Shown one piece after another: positions 27,813-36,764 of a stretch of DNA of 64,000 nt. Positions within the stretch are counted from its first letter, which is position 1. Every line of letters begins with the position of its first letter. The notes beneath the pieces are model-generated. The model saw only the letters and a program-made list of their open reading frames with translations, was not told where the DNA came from and did no database searches. Position numbers and translations under genes: made by a program. This DNA is from Kineobactrum salinum (GTDB lineage Bacteria > Pseudomonadota > Gammaproteobacteria > Pseudomonadales > Halieaceae): NCBI RefSeq assembly GCF_010669285.1, contig NZ_CP048711.1, forward strand, positions 3,906,001-3,970,000, given 5' to 3'.

Positions 27813-28679
27813 ATGAAACTGGTTCGATTCGACGCGGGCACAGGACCCGAATATGGAGTGGTGAAGGGCGACGGTATTGTCAGCCTCACCAAAGCGCAAT
27901 GTCCTTACGGGGACCTGCAGGCCATTTTCGAAGCTGGCGACGAGGCCCTGGCCGCCCTCGCCGACTGTGTGGCCTCCACCCACCCCCACCACCGGCTCGA
28001 CGAGGTGCGTTTGCTGGCCCCAGTGCCCCGCCCCGGCAAGTATCTGGCCATCGGGATGAACTACCGCAAACACGTCGACGAGTCGGAGCGTCTGGGGATA
28101 GAGCGCCCCAAACAGCAGGTGTGGTTCAACAAGCAAACCACCTGCATTGCCGGCCCGTATGACGAGATCGACCCCGGCGTCACCGAGAAGCTGGACTACG
28201 AAGTGGAACTGGGCGTGGTGATCGGCAAGCCCGCCAAGGGCGTGTCAGCCGATGCGGCGGCATCGCATATCTTTGGCTACCTCGTGGCCAACGATGTCTC
28301 TGCCAGGGACTGGCAATTCCATTCCCCCACTTTCACCATCGGCAAGTCCTTTGACACCCACGGCCCCATCGGGCCATGGATTGTCACCCGTGACGAGATC
28401 GACAACCCACATGCGCTGGATCTGCGCTGTTACGTTAACGGAGAGCTGCGCCAGTCCAGCAACACCTCGCAGATGATTCACAACATCTTCGAACAGATCG
28501 CCTACCTGTCCACCGCCTTTACCCTCGAGAGCGGCGACCTGATCGCTTCGGGCACCCCCGAGGGTGTCGGAGTGGCAATGGAACCACCGGTATTCCTGCA
28601 GCCTGGGGACGTAGTGCGCTGCGAAGTCGCTGGTGTGGGCGCCATTGAGAACCGGGTGCGTGAATCCGGCGGACATTGA
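27813..28679 (+). CDS. Fumarylacetoacetate hydrolase family protein
   Basis: A 288-residue hydrolase of the FAH superfamily (acylpyruvate hydrolase type), which splits C-C bonds of 2,4-dioxo acids made by ring cleavage. The start ATG 27813 (MKLVRFD) fits the usual family N-terminus and has AGGAG upstream; longer open frame exists before it. GKYLAIGMNYRKHVDE begins the catalytic domain. Metal ligands are in DYEVELGVVIGK and in NDVSARDWQ, and SGTPEGVGVAMEPP is the conserved C-terminal loop. First gene of the plus-strand operon. It probably processes the product of the extradiol dioxygenase encoded next. Confidence 0.92.
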   Translation: MKLVRFDAGTGPEYGVVKGDGIVSLTKAQCPYGDLQAIFEAGDEALAALADCVASTHPHHRLDEVRLLAPVPRPGKYLAIGMNYRKHVDESERLGIERPKQQVWFNKQTTCIAGPYDEIDPGVTEKLDYEVELGVVIGKPAKGVSADAAASHIFGYLVANDVSARDWQFHSPTFTIGKSFDTHGPIGPWIVTRDEIDNPHALDLRCYVNGELRQSSNTSQMIHNIFEQIAYLSTAFTLESGDLIASGTPEGVGVAMEPPVFLQPGDVVRCEVAGVGAIENRVRESGGH

Positions 28680-28692
28680 GGAGCAAGAGGCC

Positions 28693-29655
28693 ATGACGGT
28701 TAGCAGTACCTACGCCTACACCCTGGAAGTTCCCGACCTGGCTGCCGGGGAGAAATTCTATGGCGACGCCGGTTTCCAGACCCGCCGCGAGGACGGCCGG
28801 CTTTATTGCCGCTGTCCCGGGCAGGATCGGGACTGCGTCGTATTGATCGGAGGCGCCCCGCGCAAGCGCCTGCACCACCTGACCTTGCGCGCCGATCCCG
28901 CGGGTCTGGATACTGCCGCCGCCAAAGCGGAAACCCTCGGGGGGCGGCAAACGTCTGCTCCCCAAGGCTTCGACGATGACGGCCTGTGGCTGACCGACCC
29001 CCACGGGATGCTGGTGCATCTCGCCGATGTGCCGCCGGACCCGCCGCTCATCCCCGCGAAGTCCCCCTTTGCCATCAACCAGCCAGGGAGGACCGTGCGC
29101 ACCGGTCGCTCCGCCATGCTGGCGCGGGAGCAGACCGAGCTCGCCCGGCCCATGCGGCTGGGCCACGTGCTGGTATTCTCTCCCGATGTGGACAGGAGCG
29201 TACAGTTCTACACCCAGGCGCTGGGTTTGGGCTTGAGCGACCGCGCCCGGGATGTGATCGCCTTCTGTTGTGCGCGCCGCAACTCCGACCACCATATTCT
29301 GGCCTTCGCCAAGTCCAACGGCGTGGGCTTCCACCACGGCAGCTTCCAGGTGACGGACCCGGACGACGTGGGTCGGGCGGGCGCCGCGCTACTGGAAAAA
29401 TCCGGCCGCGGCGATTGGGGATTTGGCCGCCACACCATCGGCTCCAACTATTTCCACTATATCCAGGATCCCTGGGGCAGTTGGTTCGAGTACTACACCG
29501 ACATGGACTACATCGACGACTACGCCCTGTGGACACCTACCAATTACGGGATGGAGGACAGTCTGGCCAACTGGGGGCCACCGGTACCCGAGGATTTCGT
29601 GCACAACTACGAAGTGGATGAACAGCCCTTCAACGCCGGAGGTGCCACGCAGTGA
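28693..29655 (+). CDS. Extradiol ring-cleavage dioxygenase (VOC, type I)
   Basis: A 320-residue two-domain vicinal-oxygen-chelate protein resembling catechol 2,3-dioxygenases, which use Fe(II) and O2 to open catecholic rings next to a hydroxyl. The N-terminal domain is the degenerate half. The C-terminal domain has the metal triad: His in MRLGHVLVF, His in GFHHGSFQV and Glu in SWFEYYTDMDYI. NYFHYIQDPWGSW fits the second-shell His/Tyr region. The ATG at 28693 follows AAGAGG. It ends with a GTGA overlap onto the monooxygenase gene, so the two are coupled. The order hydrolase, dioxygenase, monooxygenase implies a complete hydroxylation and meta-cleavage branch. Confidence 0.9.
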   Translation: MTVSSTYAYTLEVPDLAAGEKFYGDAGFQTRREDGRLYCRCPGQDRDCVVLIGGAPRKRLHHLTLRADPAGLDTAAAKAETLGGRQTSAPQGFDDDGLWLTDPHGMLVHLADVPPDPPLIPAKSPFAINQPGRTVRTGRSAMLAREQTELARPMRLGHVLVFSPDVDRSVQFYTQALGLGLSDRARDVIAFCCARRNSDHHILAFAKSNGVGFHHGSFQVTDPDDVGRAGAALLEKSGRGDWGFGRHTIGSNYFHYIQDPWGSWFEYYTDMDYIDDYALWTPTNYGMEDSLANWGPPVPEDFVHNYEVDEQPFNAGGATQ

Positions 29656-31250
29656 ACAAAGTGCCTGTGGTTATTGTCGGCGCCGGCCCCGTGGGATTGA
29701 GCTGCGCCATTGAGCTGGGTACACGCGGCATCGAGTGCCTGTTGGTCGAGCGCCACGACCGCGTCGGCGTGGCGCCGCGGGCCAAGACTACCAATGTACG
29801 CAGCCGCACCCACTTCCGCCGCTGGGGTATTGCGGACAAATTGGCGGCTGCTTCTCCCTTCGGTGTGGACTACCCGTCAAACATCCATTTCGTCACCCGG
29901 CTGTCCGGGTATCGCCTCGCGATGATGGAAAACGCATTCAACTGCAATCCGCAGCGTGACGAGCGCTACCCCGAGCACGCACAGTGGATACCGCAATACA
30001 AGGTCGAGCAGATTCTGCGCGAGTACGCCGATAGCCTTCCCGGGGTGACCCTCCACTTCAGTACAGAACTGCTCGATGCCCACCAGACCGACAACGTGGT
30101 CACAGCGACGCTTCGCGACCTGAGCAGCGACACAGAATACACGGTGCAATGCCAGAATCTCATCGGCGCCGATGGGGCCCGCAGTCGAGTGCGCGAGATC
30201 ATCGGCGCTACCATGAAGGGTACCTACGGGTTGTCGCGCAATTACAACATCGTGTTTCGAGCGCCGGGTCTGGCCGAGGCACACAGTCACGGCCCGGGCG
30301 TCATGTATTGGCACATCAATCCGGAGGCTCCGGCACTGATCGGCCCGATGGACGAGGGCGACAAATGGTTTTTCATGCCCACCAAACTCGAACATGGGAG
30401 AACGCTGTCCGATGCCGAAGCCACTGAATTGATCAGGCGTTCCACCGGCTTTGATCTTCCCTTCGAGCCATTGAGCAACGACGAATGGGTGGCCAGCCGC
30501 TTTATTGCCGACAAGTACCATGAGGGGCGCGTTTTCCTCGCCGGTGATGCCTGCCACCTGCACCCGCCGTTCGGTGGCTACGGCATGAACATGGGCATCT
30601 GTGACGCGGTGGACCTGGGCTGGAAGATCGCTGCCAATCTGCAAGGCTGGGGCGGCCCGGCCCTGTTGCAACACTACGGTACAGAGCGCAGGCCGGTGCA
30701 CGAGTACATCCTCGACGAAGCTGTATCCAATCACGAGGTTCTCGCCAATCAGCTCTGGCAGCAAGGATTGGAAGATGCCACCCTTGAAGGAGAAGCGCTG
30801 CGTCGACAGCTGGGCGAACGCATCCGCAGCGCCAAGGGCAAGGAGTTCTACTCCCTCGGGGCTGTGCTGGGCTACCGCTACGAAGATTCTCCCCTGATCG
30901 TCGGCGATGGCAGCGAGGCGCCGGCGCAGGGGGCCACCAACTACGTGGCCACATCCCGTCCGGGACACTTGGCGCCACACACCTGGCTGGATACGACGAC
31001 GTCTCTGTACGACCAGTGCGGACTGGGTTTTGCACTGATAACAAAAGCTTCCACAGATCCAAGAGCAATCAGCGACGCTGTGGAGGAAGCTGACGCGCGC
31101 GGCATTCCACTTGCTGTTGTGACGTTGGACACTCCTGAGCAGGAAGCACTCTATCCCAGCGGACTCACTCTGGTCAGACCGGACCAGCATGTGGCATGGC
31201 GTGGAGAAAACTGGGATGAAAATACCTTCAATGTGGTATGCGGCCACTAG
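29652..31250 (+). CDS. FAD-dependent aromatic monooxygenase
   Basis: A 532-residue single-component flavin hydroxylase of the PheA/TfdB/MhpA group, inserting one oxygen into a phenolic or aromatic ring with NAD(P)H and O2. It has the dinucleotide fold GAGPVGLSCAIELGTRG, the DG motif NLIGADGARSRVRE, and the FAD-ribityl GD motif FLAGDACHLHPPFGGYGMN followed by DAVDLGWKIA. The C-terminal ~130 residues form the thioredoxin-like domain of the group. It starts at GTG 29652, overlapping the dioxygenase stop. Its product is probably the dihydroxylated ring cleaved by that dioxygenase. Confidence 0.93.
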   Translation: MNKVPVVIVGAGPVGLSCAIELGTRGIECLLVERHDRVGVAPRAKTTNVRSRTHFRRWGIADKLAAASPFGVDYPSNIHFVTRLSGYRLAMMENAFNCNPQRDERYPEHAQWIPQYKVEQILREYADSLPGVTLHFSTELLDAHQTDNVVTATLRDLSSDTEYTVQCQNLIGADGARSRVREIIGATMKGTYGLSRNYNIVFRAPGLAEAHSHGPGVMYWHINPEAPALIGPMDEGDKWFFMPTKLEHGRTLSDAEATELIRRSTGFDLPFEPLSNDEWVASRFIADKYHEGRVFLAGDACHLHPPFGGYGMNMGICDAVDLGWKIAANLQGWGGPALLQHYGTERRPVHEYILDEAVSNHEVLANQLWQQGLEDATLEGEALRRQLGERIRSAKGKEFYSLGAVLGYRYEDSPLIVGDGSEAPAQGATNYVATSRPGHLAPHTWLDTTTSLYDQCGLGFALITKASTDPRAISDAVEEADARGIPLAVVTLDTPEQEALYPSGLTLVRPDQHVAWRGENWDENTFNVVCGH

Positions 31251-31555
31251 ACGAGTTGAATTAGCGCCACTTAGTCCTGCGTTTTCCCGCCTTGCTCTGA
31301 ACCCCGTGGCTGTGAGCTTTAGTGACCGAACTTCACGCATGGCCCAGTAGCGATGCCGGGAGGCCACGGCTTGAGCTGTGCTAGACTCCATCCTGGATTG
31401 CGCTGCGGAACCGCCGCATCGGCTGAGATCGACTGCATCTGACCCGGAGCGAAACAGTGAGGCTGCTGTTTGCTGTTGGAGCGGTGACACAGGCAGCGCG
31501 TGAATAATCAATCCGGTGCCGCGACCGGTGCCGGAAACAGGAGAATCAAGCTAGC
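31251..31555. other. Intergenic region before kynU
   Basis: About 305 bases with no gene. It contains an 18-bp sequence (31273-31290) that also occurs at 12245-12262. A short inverted repeat of CCGTGGC/GCCACGG type (about 31303-31365) could form a hairpin. The kynureninase ribosome site AGGAG lies at the right edge. Confidence 0.4.
31273..31290 (+). repeat. 18-bp repeat, copy 2
   Basis: AGTCCTGCGTTTTCCCGC, identical to 12245-12262; after one mismatch TTGC follows in both. Both copies lie just after gene ends, so it may be part of a dispersed terminator-linked repeat. Confidence 0.45.
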
Positions 31556-32785
31556 ATGGCAGACATCGAAGTCCTGGACAGGAACGATCCGCTGGCGCCG
31601 TTGCGCGCGTTGTTTGAATTGCCCCAGGGCAAGGTCTACCTGGACGGCAATTCGCTGGGGCCACTGCCCACCGCAGCGCGTAGCAGAGTCGAGGCGGTAG
31701 TGCAGCAGCAGTGGGGGCGGGATCTGATCGCCAGCTGGAACAGCCACGACTGGATCGGCCTGCCGGTGGCGACCGGGGAGAAAATCGCTCCGCTGCTGGG
31801 CGCCGCCCCGGGGCAGGTGGTCTGCTGCGACAGTATCTCTGTCAACCTGTTCAAGCTGCTTGCGACGGCGCTGCAGTTGCGCCCCGGACGGCCTGTCATC
31901 CTCTCCCAGCAGGACAACTTTCCGACCGACCTGTACATGACCCAGGGCATGGCTGCGCTGCTGGGCGAAAAGCGTTGCGTGGCGCGCGCAGTACCGGCGG
32001 ACGCGCTGATGGATGCCATGGACGATCAGGTGGCAGTGCTGATGTTGACCCAGGTCAACTTCCGGGACGGGAGCCTGCACGATATTGAGGCCATTACCAG
32101 GGCCGCGCACGAGCGCGGCATCCTGGTGCTGTGGGATCTCGCGCACAGTGCCGGGGTGCTGCCGCTGGAACTGGATAGCTGGCAGGTGGACATGGCGGTG
32201 GGCTGTGGCTACAAGTTTCTCAATGGTGGACCGGGCGCTCCCGCGTTTATCTATCTTGCCGCTCGCCATCAGGACCGCGTGAGCCAGCCACTGTGCGGCT
32301 GGCTGGGGCATGCCGAGCCGTTTGCGTTCGAGCCCGGGTATCGTCCGGCGCAGGGGGTGGCGAGTTTTCTCAGTGGCACCCCCGGAATTATTGGCATGGC
32401 CGCGCTCAACGCCGCGCTGGATGTGTTCGACGGGGTCGACATGAAGCAGCTGAGAGCCAAGTCCCTGGCGCTGACAGAGCTGTTCATGACGGGCGTCCGC
32501 GCGGAGCCTGCCTGTGCCGATTGCGTTGTACTCACACCGGAGGAAGACCGGCGCCGGGGCAGCCAGGTCTCACTGGCACATCCCCAGGCCTGGGGCATCG
32601 CGCGGGCGCTGATCGAAGCCGGCGTGGTGGTGGATTTTCGCGCGCCGGACGTGGTCCGGTTCGGCTTTGCGCCGCTGTACAACAGCTACCGCGACGTGGC
32701 CGAAGCGGTGGCCCAACTGGCGCGGATTCTGGCTGCCGATGAACACCTGCAGCCACGTTTTTCCGCCCGCACCCGGGTAACCTGA
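31556..32785 (+). CDS. kynU: Kynureninase
   Basis: A 409-residue PLP enzyme that cleaves kynurenine to anthranilate and alanine (or 3-hydroxykynurenine to 3-hydroxyanthranilate). The fold-type I features are clear: VYLDGNSLGPLP at the N-terminus, DNFPTDLYM, the PLP-pyridine aspartate in LVLWDLAHSAG, and the Schiff-base lysine K220 in GCGYKFLNGGPGAPAF. RFGFAPLYNSYRDV lies at the C-terminus. ATG 31556 follows ACAGGAGAATCAAG. Its 305-base gap from the monooxygenase suggests its own promoter. No tryptophan dioxygenase or kynurenine formamidase is in the window. The neighbouring ring-hydroxylation and cleavage genes make a tryptophan/kynurenine-derived aromatic a plausible substrate. Confidence 0.93.
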   Translation: MADIEVLDRNDPLAPLRALFELPQGKVYLDGNSLGPLPTAARSRVEAVVQQQWGRDLIASWNSHDWIGLPVATGEKIAPLLGAAPGQVVCCDSISVNLFKLLATALQLRPGRPVILSQQDNFPTDLYMTQGMAALLGEKRCVARAVPADALMDAMDDQVAVLMLTQVNFRDGSLHDIEAITRAAHERGILVLWDLAHSAGVLPLELDSWQVDMAVGCGYKFLNGGPGAPAFIYLAARHQDRVSQPLCGWLGHAEPFAFEPGYRPAQGVASFLSGTPGIIGMAALNAALDVFDGVDMKQLRAKSLALTELFMTGVRAEPACADCVVLTPEEDRRRGSQVSLAHPQAWGIARALIEAGVVVDFRAPDVVRFGFAPLYNSYRDVAEAVAQLARILAADEHLQPRFSARTRVT

Positions 32786-32940
32786 GGCACCTGCGCACTG
32801 CGGCGGCGCGGTGGACGAGGACCCATTGGAGCAAACGTTGGAGCCTTCCATCCACTTTCGCTTGAAGTTTCGCGACGGGACTGGGAGGATGCCAAAACTG
32901 TTCTGCAGTTGTACTGATTCCCCGCCGAGGGCCCACTTCC

Positions 32941-33702
32941 ATGTCCGCACCTTCCAAGCCCAAACCTTGCCGAGCCTGCCGCGATGGACAGGAACTCGAC
33001 TTTGATTTCACCATGGCATTTCAACCGATCATCGATCTGCGCGATCACAGTCTGTTCGCCTACGAGGCCCTGGTGCGGGGCACCGATGGCAGCGGTGCCG
33101 CCAGTATTTTGGGGCGGGTCAATGAGCACAATCGCTACTCCTTCGACCAGGCGTGCCGGGTCAAGGCTGTGGAGCTGGCAGCGCAGCTCGGCATACCCTG
33201 CCACGTCAGCATCAACTTCCTGCCCAATGCGGTCTACGAGGCGGCCGCCTGCATCCGTGCCACCCTGGAGGCTGCGCGCCGCGTCGGCTTCCCCACCGAG
33301 CGCCTGATTTTCGAGGTCACTGAAAACGAGCGCATGGTGGACAAGAACCATCTGAAGAGCATCATGCAGGAATACAAACGGCAGGGCTTCAAGACCGCGA
33401 TAGACGATTTCGGGGCTGGTTATTCAGGGCTCAATCTGCTGGCCGAGTTCCAGCCGGACATCATCAAGATCGACATGGACATGGTCCGCAACATTGATCA
33501 GGATCCGGTTCGGCAGGCTATTGTGCACGGCATATTGGGTGTTTGCAGTACGCTGGATATCAGCGTGATTGCCGAAGGTATAGAAACTCCGCAGGAACTG
33601 GAGCTGCTGCACGACATGGGAATCAATCTGTTCCAGGGCTACCTGCTGGCGCGTCCGGGCTTCGAACAACTGCCCCAGGTCGCCTGGCCGGAGCGGGATT
33701 GA
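32941..33702 (+). CDS. Stand-alone EAL domain cyclic-di-GMP phosphodiesterase
   Basis: A 253-residue cytoplasmic EAL protein that would hydrolyse cyclic-di-GMP to pGpG. All usual active-site elements are visible: YEALVRG (EAL), SINFLPN, FEVTENE, IDDFGAGYSGL, DIIKIDMD with the catalytic lysine, IAEGIET and FQGYLLARP. The N-terminus MSAPSKPKPCRACRDG has two close cysteines (CxxC) that could bind metal or sense redox, though this is weak. There is no sensor domain or membrane helix. It stands alone, 155 bases after kynU and convergent with the ArsR operon. Confidence 0.9.
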   Translation: MSAPSKPKPCRACRDGQELDFDFTMAFQPIIDLRDHSLFAYEALVRGTDGSGAASILGRVNEHNRYSFDQACRVKAVELAAQLGIPCHVSINFLPNAVYEAAACIRATLEAARRVGFPTERLIFEVTENERMVDKNHLKSIMQEYKRQGFKTAIDDFGAGYSGLNLLAEFQPDIIKIDMDMVRNIDQDPVRQAIVHGILGVCSTLDISVIAEGIETPQELELLHDMGINLFQGYLLARPGFEQLPQVAWPERD

Positions 33703-33768
33703 CAGCCAGCCTAAAGCCACGCCGGGGAGGGTGGTTGATCGTACAGGCAGGCCAGCATCGCTGAGCTG

Positions 33769-34101
33769 TCAGTTGCGCCGTTTTTTCCTGCCTCTGGCGA
33801 TTTCCGTTTCAAGAGCGCTCAGCTTTGGCTCCCAAAAGCGGCGGAAGCGATCCAGCCAGGCATCGATTTCTTGCATGGGTTCAGTGTCGACCGCATAGAT
33901 CCGGCGTTGTCCATCGGCCCGTACGCTGGCGAATCCATTTTCTCGCAGCACCTTGAGATGCTGGGAAACCGCGGCCTGGCTTATGCCAAACTCATTGTGG
34001 ATCACGACAACGATATCGCCGGAACGATGCTCGCCCTCGGCGAGCAGTTCCAGTATGCGACGGCGAACCGGATCGCCGAGAACATCGAAGGCGTGCATCA
34101 A
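33769..34101 (-). CDS. ArsR family regulator
   Basis: A 110-residue winged-helix repressor. It begins [25 protein letters not shown], the usual ArsR start, and has FGISQAAVSQHLKVLRENGFASVRADGQRRIYAVD as recognition helix and wing. No metal-binding ELCVCDL-type motif is present, so this is the non-metal (SdpR-like) subgroup often paired with AHSA1/SRPBCC proteins. It is the last gene of a three-gene overlapping operon (ATGA with the gene before). It probably binds the palindrome at 35164-35185. Confidence 0.9.
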   Translation of the reverse strand: MMHAFDVLGDPVRRRILELLAEGEHRSGDIVVVIHNEFGISQAAVSQHLKVLRENGFASVRADGQRRIYAVDTEPMQEIDAWLDRFRRFWEPKLSALETEIARGRKKRRN

Positions 34102-34736
34102 CTGTCCGGAGACAATGTGCCAGTGTAGAAAGCGGTGGTGCGCTCCGCTGCCGCCTCCGCGTGCGCTGCGTCGTCGCCCGAGGCGACCGCGGCTTGCCGC
34201 CAGTCCCCGCTGGCGCCTGTGATGTAGGCCTTGCCTTCGGATGAAGCGGAAAATGTCGCTTCATCGAGCTGCTCGGCGCCGTCTACAAAGTGAAATACCA
34301 ACGCCAGCAGGGCCAGATCCCAGCCGACCCCAACTGCGCCCGGTCCGTATTTTTTCCAGTGATCGTCAACAGGGCAAATGTGGGACAGCGTCAAGCGTGC
34401 CCTGGATTCGCTTTCGGCGGCGATACGTACCTCGACCCAACTCATGCCGCCACCAAACTCCCACGTGATCGACAAAAACCCTGGCGGATCACACTCCCTG
34501 ATCGTGCCACCCGCGTTTCCCTTCAGCTGAAAGTGCCCGCCGGGTTTCAAGTCGCCACTGACAGGAAGAAACCAGCGTGTCAATCGCTCCGGATTGGTGA
34601 CGGCCTCCCAAAGATCGTCGGGGCTTGTGTCGTAAATCCGCTCCAATGTCACATTGCGGGCGGGTTTTCCTTCTCGTTCCAGCTCGGTAACCGTGCGGCT
34701 AACAGCGCCCAGATAAGCAGTGAAATCATCACGCAT
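34098..34736 (-). CDS. SRPBCC / AHSA1-like protein
   Basis: A 212-residue START-like fold protein. [35 protein letters not shown] is the typical AHSA1 (Aha1 C-terminal homology) entry, followed by [26 protein letters not shown] and a helix around [15 protein letters not shown]. Such proteins bind hydrophobic ligands and often accompany ArsR regulators; the ligand here is unknown. It overlaps the DUF2200 gene by 8 bases and the ArsR gene by 4, so all three are translated as a unit. Confidence 0.88.
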   Translation of the reverse strand: MRDDFTAYLGAVSRTVTELEREGKPARNVTLERIYDTSPDDLWEAVTNPERLTRWFLPVSGDLKPGGHFQLKGNAGGTIRECDPPGFLSITWEFGGGMSWVEVRIAAESESRARLTLSHICPVDDHWKKYGPGAVGVGWDLALLALVFHFVDGAEQLDEATFSASSEGKAYITGASGDWRQAAVASGDDAAHAEAAAERTTAFYTGTLSPDS

Positions 34737-35094
34737 TGTGTTCTCCTTTCCGCAAGATTTTTTCCATGGCCTTTCCTTTCGCCAGCTCGTCGATCAGTTT
34801 GTCCAGGTAGCGGATTTCCTGCATCGTGGGTTCCTGGATGTCCTCGACGCGGATGCCGCAAATCACCCCCTTGATCAAAGTCCGTGACGGGTTCAGGCGG
34901 GGAGCTTCCGCAAAGAAGGTTTCAAAGTCTGTCTGCCTCTCCAGTTGGGCTTCCAGTTCTTCCTGACGATACCCCGTCAACCAACGAATTATTCTGTCGA
35001 CGTCGGTTTTCGCGCGTCCCTTTTTCTCGGCCTTGGCGACATAATGGGGATAGACACTTGCGAAACTCGTTGTGTAGATGCGATGTTTTGCCAC
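34729..35094 (-). CDS. DUF2200 family protein
   Basis: A ~121-residue conserved protein of unknown function (DUF2200). The start is best at GTG 35094, preceded by AAGGAA at proper spacing and giving the family's usual N-terminus [25 protein letters not shown]; an ATG at 35115 would add seven residues. [13 protein letters not shown] and [15 protein letters not shown] are the conserved blocks. First gene of the DUF2200-AHSA1-ArsR operon, directly downstream of the ArsR-type palindrome. Confidence 0.88.
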   Translation of the reverse strand: MAKHRIYTTSFASVYPHYVAKAEKKGRAKTDVDRIIRWLTGYRQEELEAQLERQTDFETFFAEAPRLNPSRTLIKGVICGIRVEDIQEPTMQEIRYLDKLIDELAKGKAMEKILRKGEHNA

Positions 35095-35163
35095 GGTACA
35101 TTCCTTGCCGGTCATCTGCTGGATTGCCGGTGACTGCGAGCCGACCAGATATAATAAGCTACT

Positions 35164-35185
35164 AATATAAGTGGCAGCTTATATT
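35164..35185. promoter_or_regulatory. Predicted ArsR operator
   Basis: A perfect 8-bp inverted repeat, AATATAAG and CTTATATT, with a 6-base spacer, 70 bases upstream of the DUF2200 GTG start and in an AT-rich patch. Size and AT-rich arms fit an ArsR-family winged-helix dimer. It would give autoregulation of the operon and could also affect the divergent gene at 35343. Confidence 0.7.
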
Positions 35186-35342
35186 GGTGTTCGCGCCCTG
35201 TCAAACAGGTGTGCTTGGAGATTGCTGCCGCGCGGTGGACTTTGGCAACGGGGGTATTTATGGTGGCTGGACTTGTACCGGTGGCGCCGTCATGCCACGG
35301 CAATACCTCCGGCCCGACCTCTGGACAGGAGAGACCGATATT

Positions 35343-36584
35343 ATGTACCGTCATCTATTTGCCGTCATCTGTATTGCGCTGGGGACTTTGATTGCAGTGC
35401 CGGTCGTTGCTGCAGACCTCACAGATCTGCTGCCCGAGACCTTGAACGGCCTGGAGGCCAAGCGCGAACCCCGCCTGCGCAGCATGACCAGTGGAGCAGA
35501 AAGAGTCACCATCACCTACGGTGGATTCCCGCGCAGTTTACGTGTCTGGATCACGGATACGGGCGCCCTGGCACCGGAGGTCCTCGCGGACTTCGAGGCC
35601 CGGGTTCAGGCCGGTGAGCTGTCGCGGGAGGAATGGCAGGGGACGCCACTTTTCTACAGGCACGTCGAAATGAAACGCGATCGCTTCATCGATGCATACC
35701 TGCCTGTCGGGCGTTTGGTCGCATGGCTCCGGCTCAAGGACAGCGATGGAAGCGAGGTGGCGATAGCCGATCTGGAGCCGGCACTGACTGCGCTTAGCCT
35801 GGAGGAAGCGCTTCGCTCTCATGCCCGGCAGAGCAGCGCGCCGCGCGTACTCTACAATCCTTTTGCGGAGCGCGAGCCGCAGCCACCCATCGACGCTGAT
35901 AGCCTGGCATCTTTCCTGCCGCAGAAGGCCGGCGGACATGCGCGCGGCGAAGTGCAACGGCAGGTTTCAGGCTACGGCAAAAAAGCGAATGTCGCCGTAT
36001 TTGCCCGCTACGGCGAGCAGGGCGCCATCGCAATTATCGACCAGGGCGGACTGCCGCCCGGTTATTTTCCGCTACTTCGCGAAGGTGTTCGCACCGGCCT
36101 GTTCGAGGAAGACAGGCTTGCAGGGCAGCCGCTATTTACACGGGTTGGTCCCGGTGAGTTGCCGGTGGATATCGAGGTTCCCGGTGCACTGGCCGTTGCG
36201 GGCGAGCGTTTTCAGGTCCAGGTGGATCTCGGCACGAAATTGCAGCCGGCACTGGCGCGTGAAATGGCGGGTTCCGTGGACCTGCAGGGGCTCGCGGAAC
36301 TCAGCCAGAGCCTGGTCGATCGCGAGACTTTCCGGGAGCGATTCCGGGCCTGTGAGCCTGCGAATTTCGTCGCTGCACCGGCTTATAACGCCGGCTATCG
36401 CTACGAGATTCTCGGACCAGCTGACGATGGTTGCCGGGTGCGGGGACGCTACACCCGGAGCCCCAACAATGCGTTGGTCGGCCCTACCATGATTTGTATC
36501 TGGGACAATGGGCAGTCCTTTGATGCAGTGGTGGAGAATACCGAGACCTGTGAGGGGCCTCTAAAGCAGCAATTGGAGATCTGA
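35343..36584 (+). CDS. Secreted protein of unknown function
   Basis: A 413-residue exported protein. ATG 35343 begins a clear signal peptide (YRHLFAVICIALGTLIAVPVVAAD), with AGGAG upstream. The mature part has two segments of similar flavour: LPETLNGLEAKREPRLRSMTSG ... ERVTITYGG ... RHVEMKR, and LPQKAGGHARGEVQRQVSGYGKKANVAVFARYG ... RVGPGELPVDIEV. This suggests an internal duplication of a small beta domain. Four cysteines cluster in the last 65 residues and could form disulfides. I do not recognise the family. It is divergent from the DUF2200 operon. Confidence 0.75.
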   Translation: MYRHLFAVICIALGTLIAVPVVAADLTDLLPETLNGLEAKREPRLRSMTSGAERVTITYGGFPRSLRVWITDTGALAPEVLADFEARVQAGELSREEWQGTPLFYRHVEMKRDRFIDAYLPVGRLVAWLRLKDSDGSEVAIADLEPALTALSLEEALRSHARQSSAPRVLYNPFAEREPQPPIDADSLASFLPQKAGGHARGEVQRQVSGYGKKANVAVFARYGEQGAIAIIDQGGLPPGYFPLLREGVRTGLFEEDRLAGQPLFTRVGPGELPVDIEVPGALAVAGERFQVQVDLGTKLQPALAREMAGSVDLQGLAELSQSLVDRETFRERFRACEPANFVAAPAYNAGYRYEILGPADDGCRVRGRYTRSPNNALVGPTMICIWDNGQSFDAVVENTETCEGPLKQQLEI

Positions 36585-36764
36585 CCCTTGCGGTCGATAC
36601 TTCGCGCCTGATCCTGAGGCATGGACGCCCTGGCACAGGTTTCAAATCCCGGGGGTTGGCTCCGGCAACAGTGGCGGCCAGTTTGATCTGCTGGGAATGA
36701 TCTCCACCCAGGTAGCCGTACGCTTCGAACCAGGCCATCGGCAATGCGACACCCGACCCCGGCA

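Noticed and set aside
29877-31511. 544-codon minus-strand frame
   Set aside because: Antisense to the FAD monooxygenase, which has all its motifs; long antisense frames are expected in GC-rich coding DNA.
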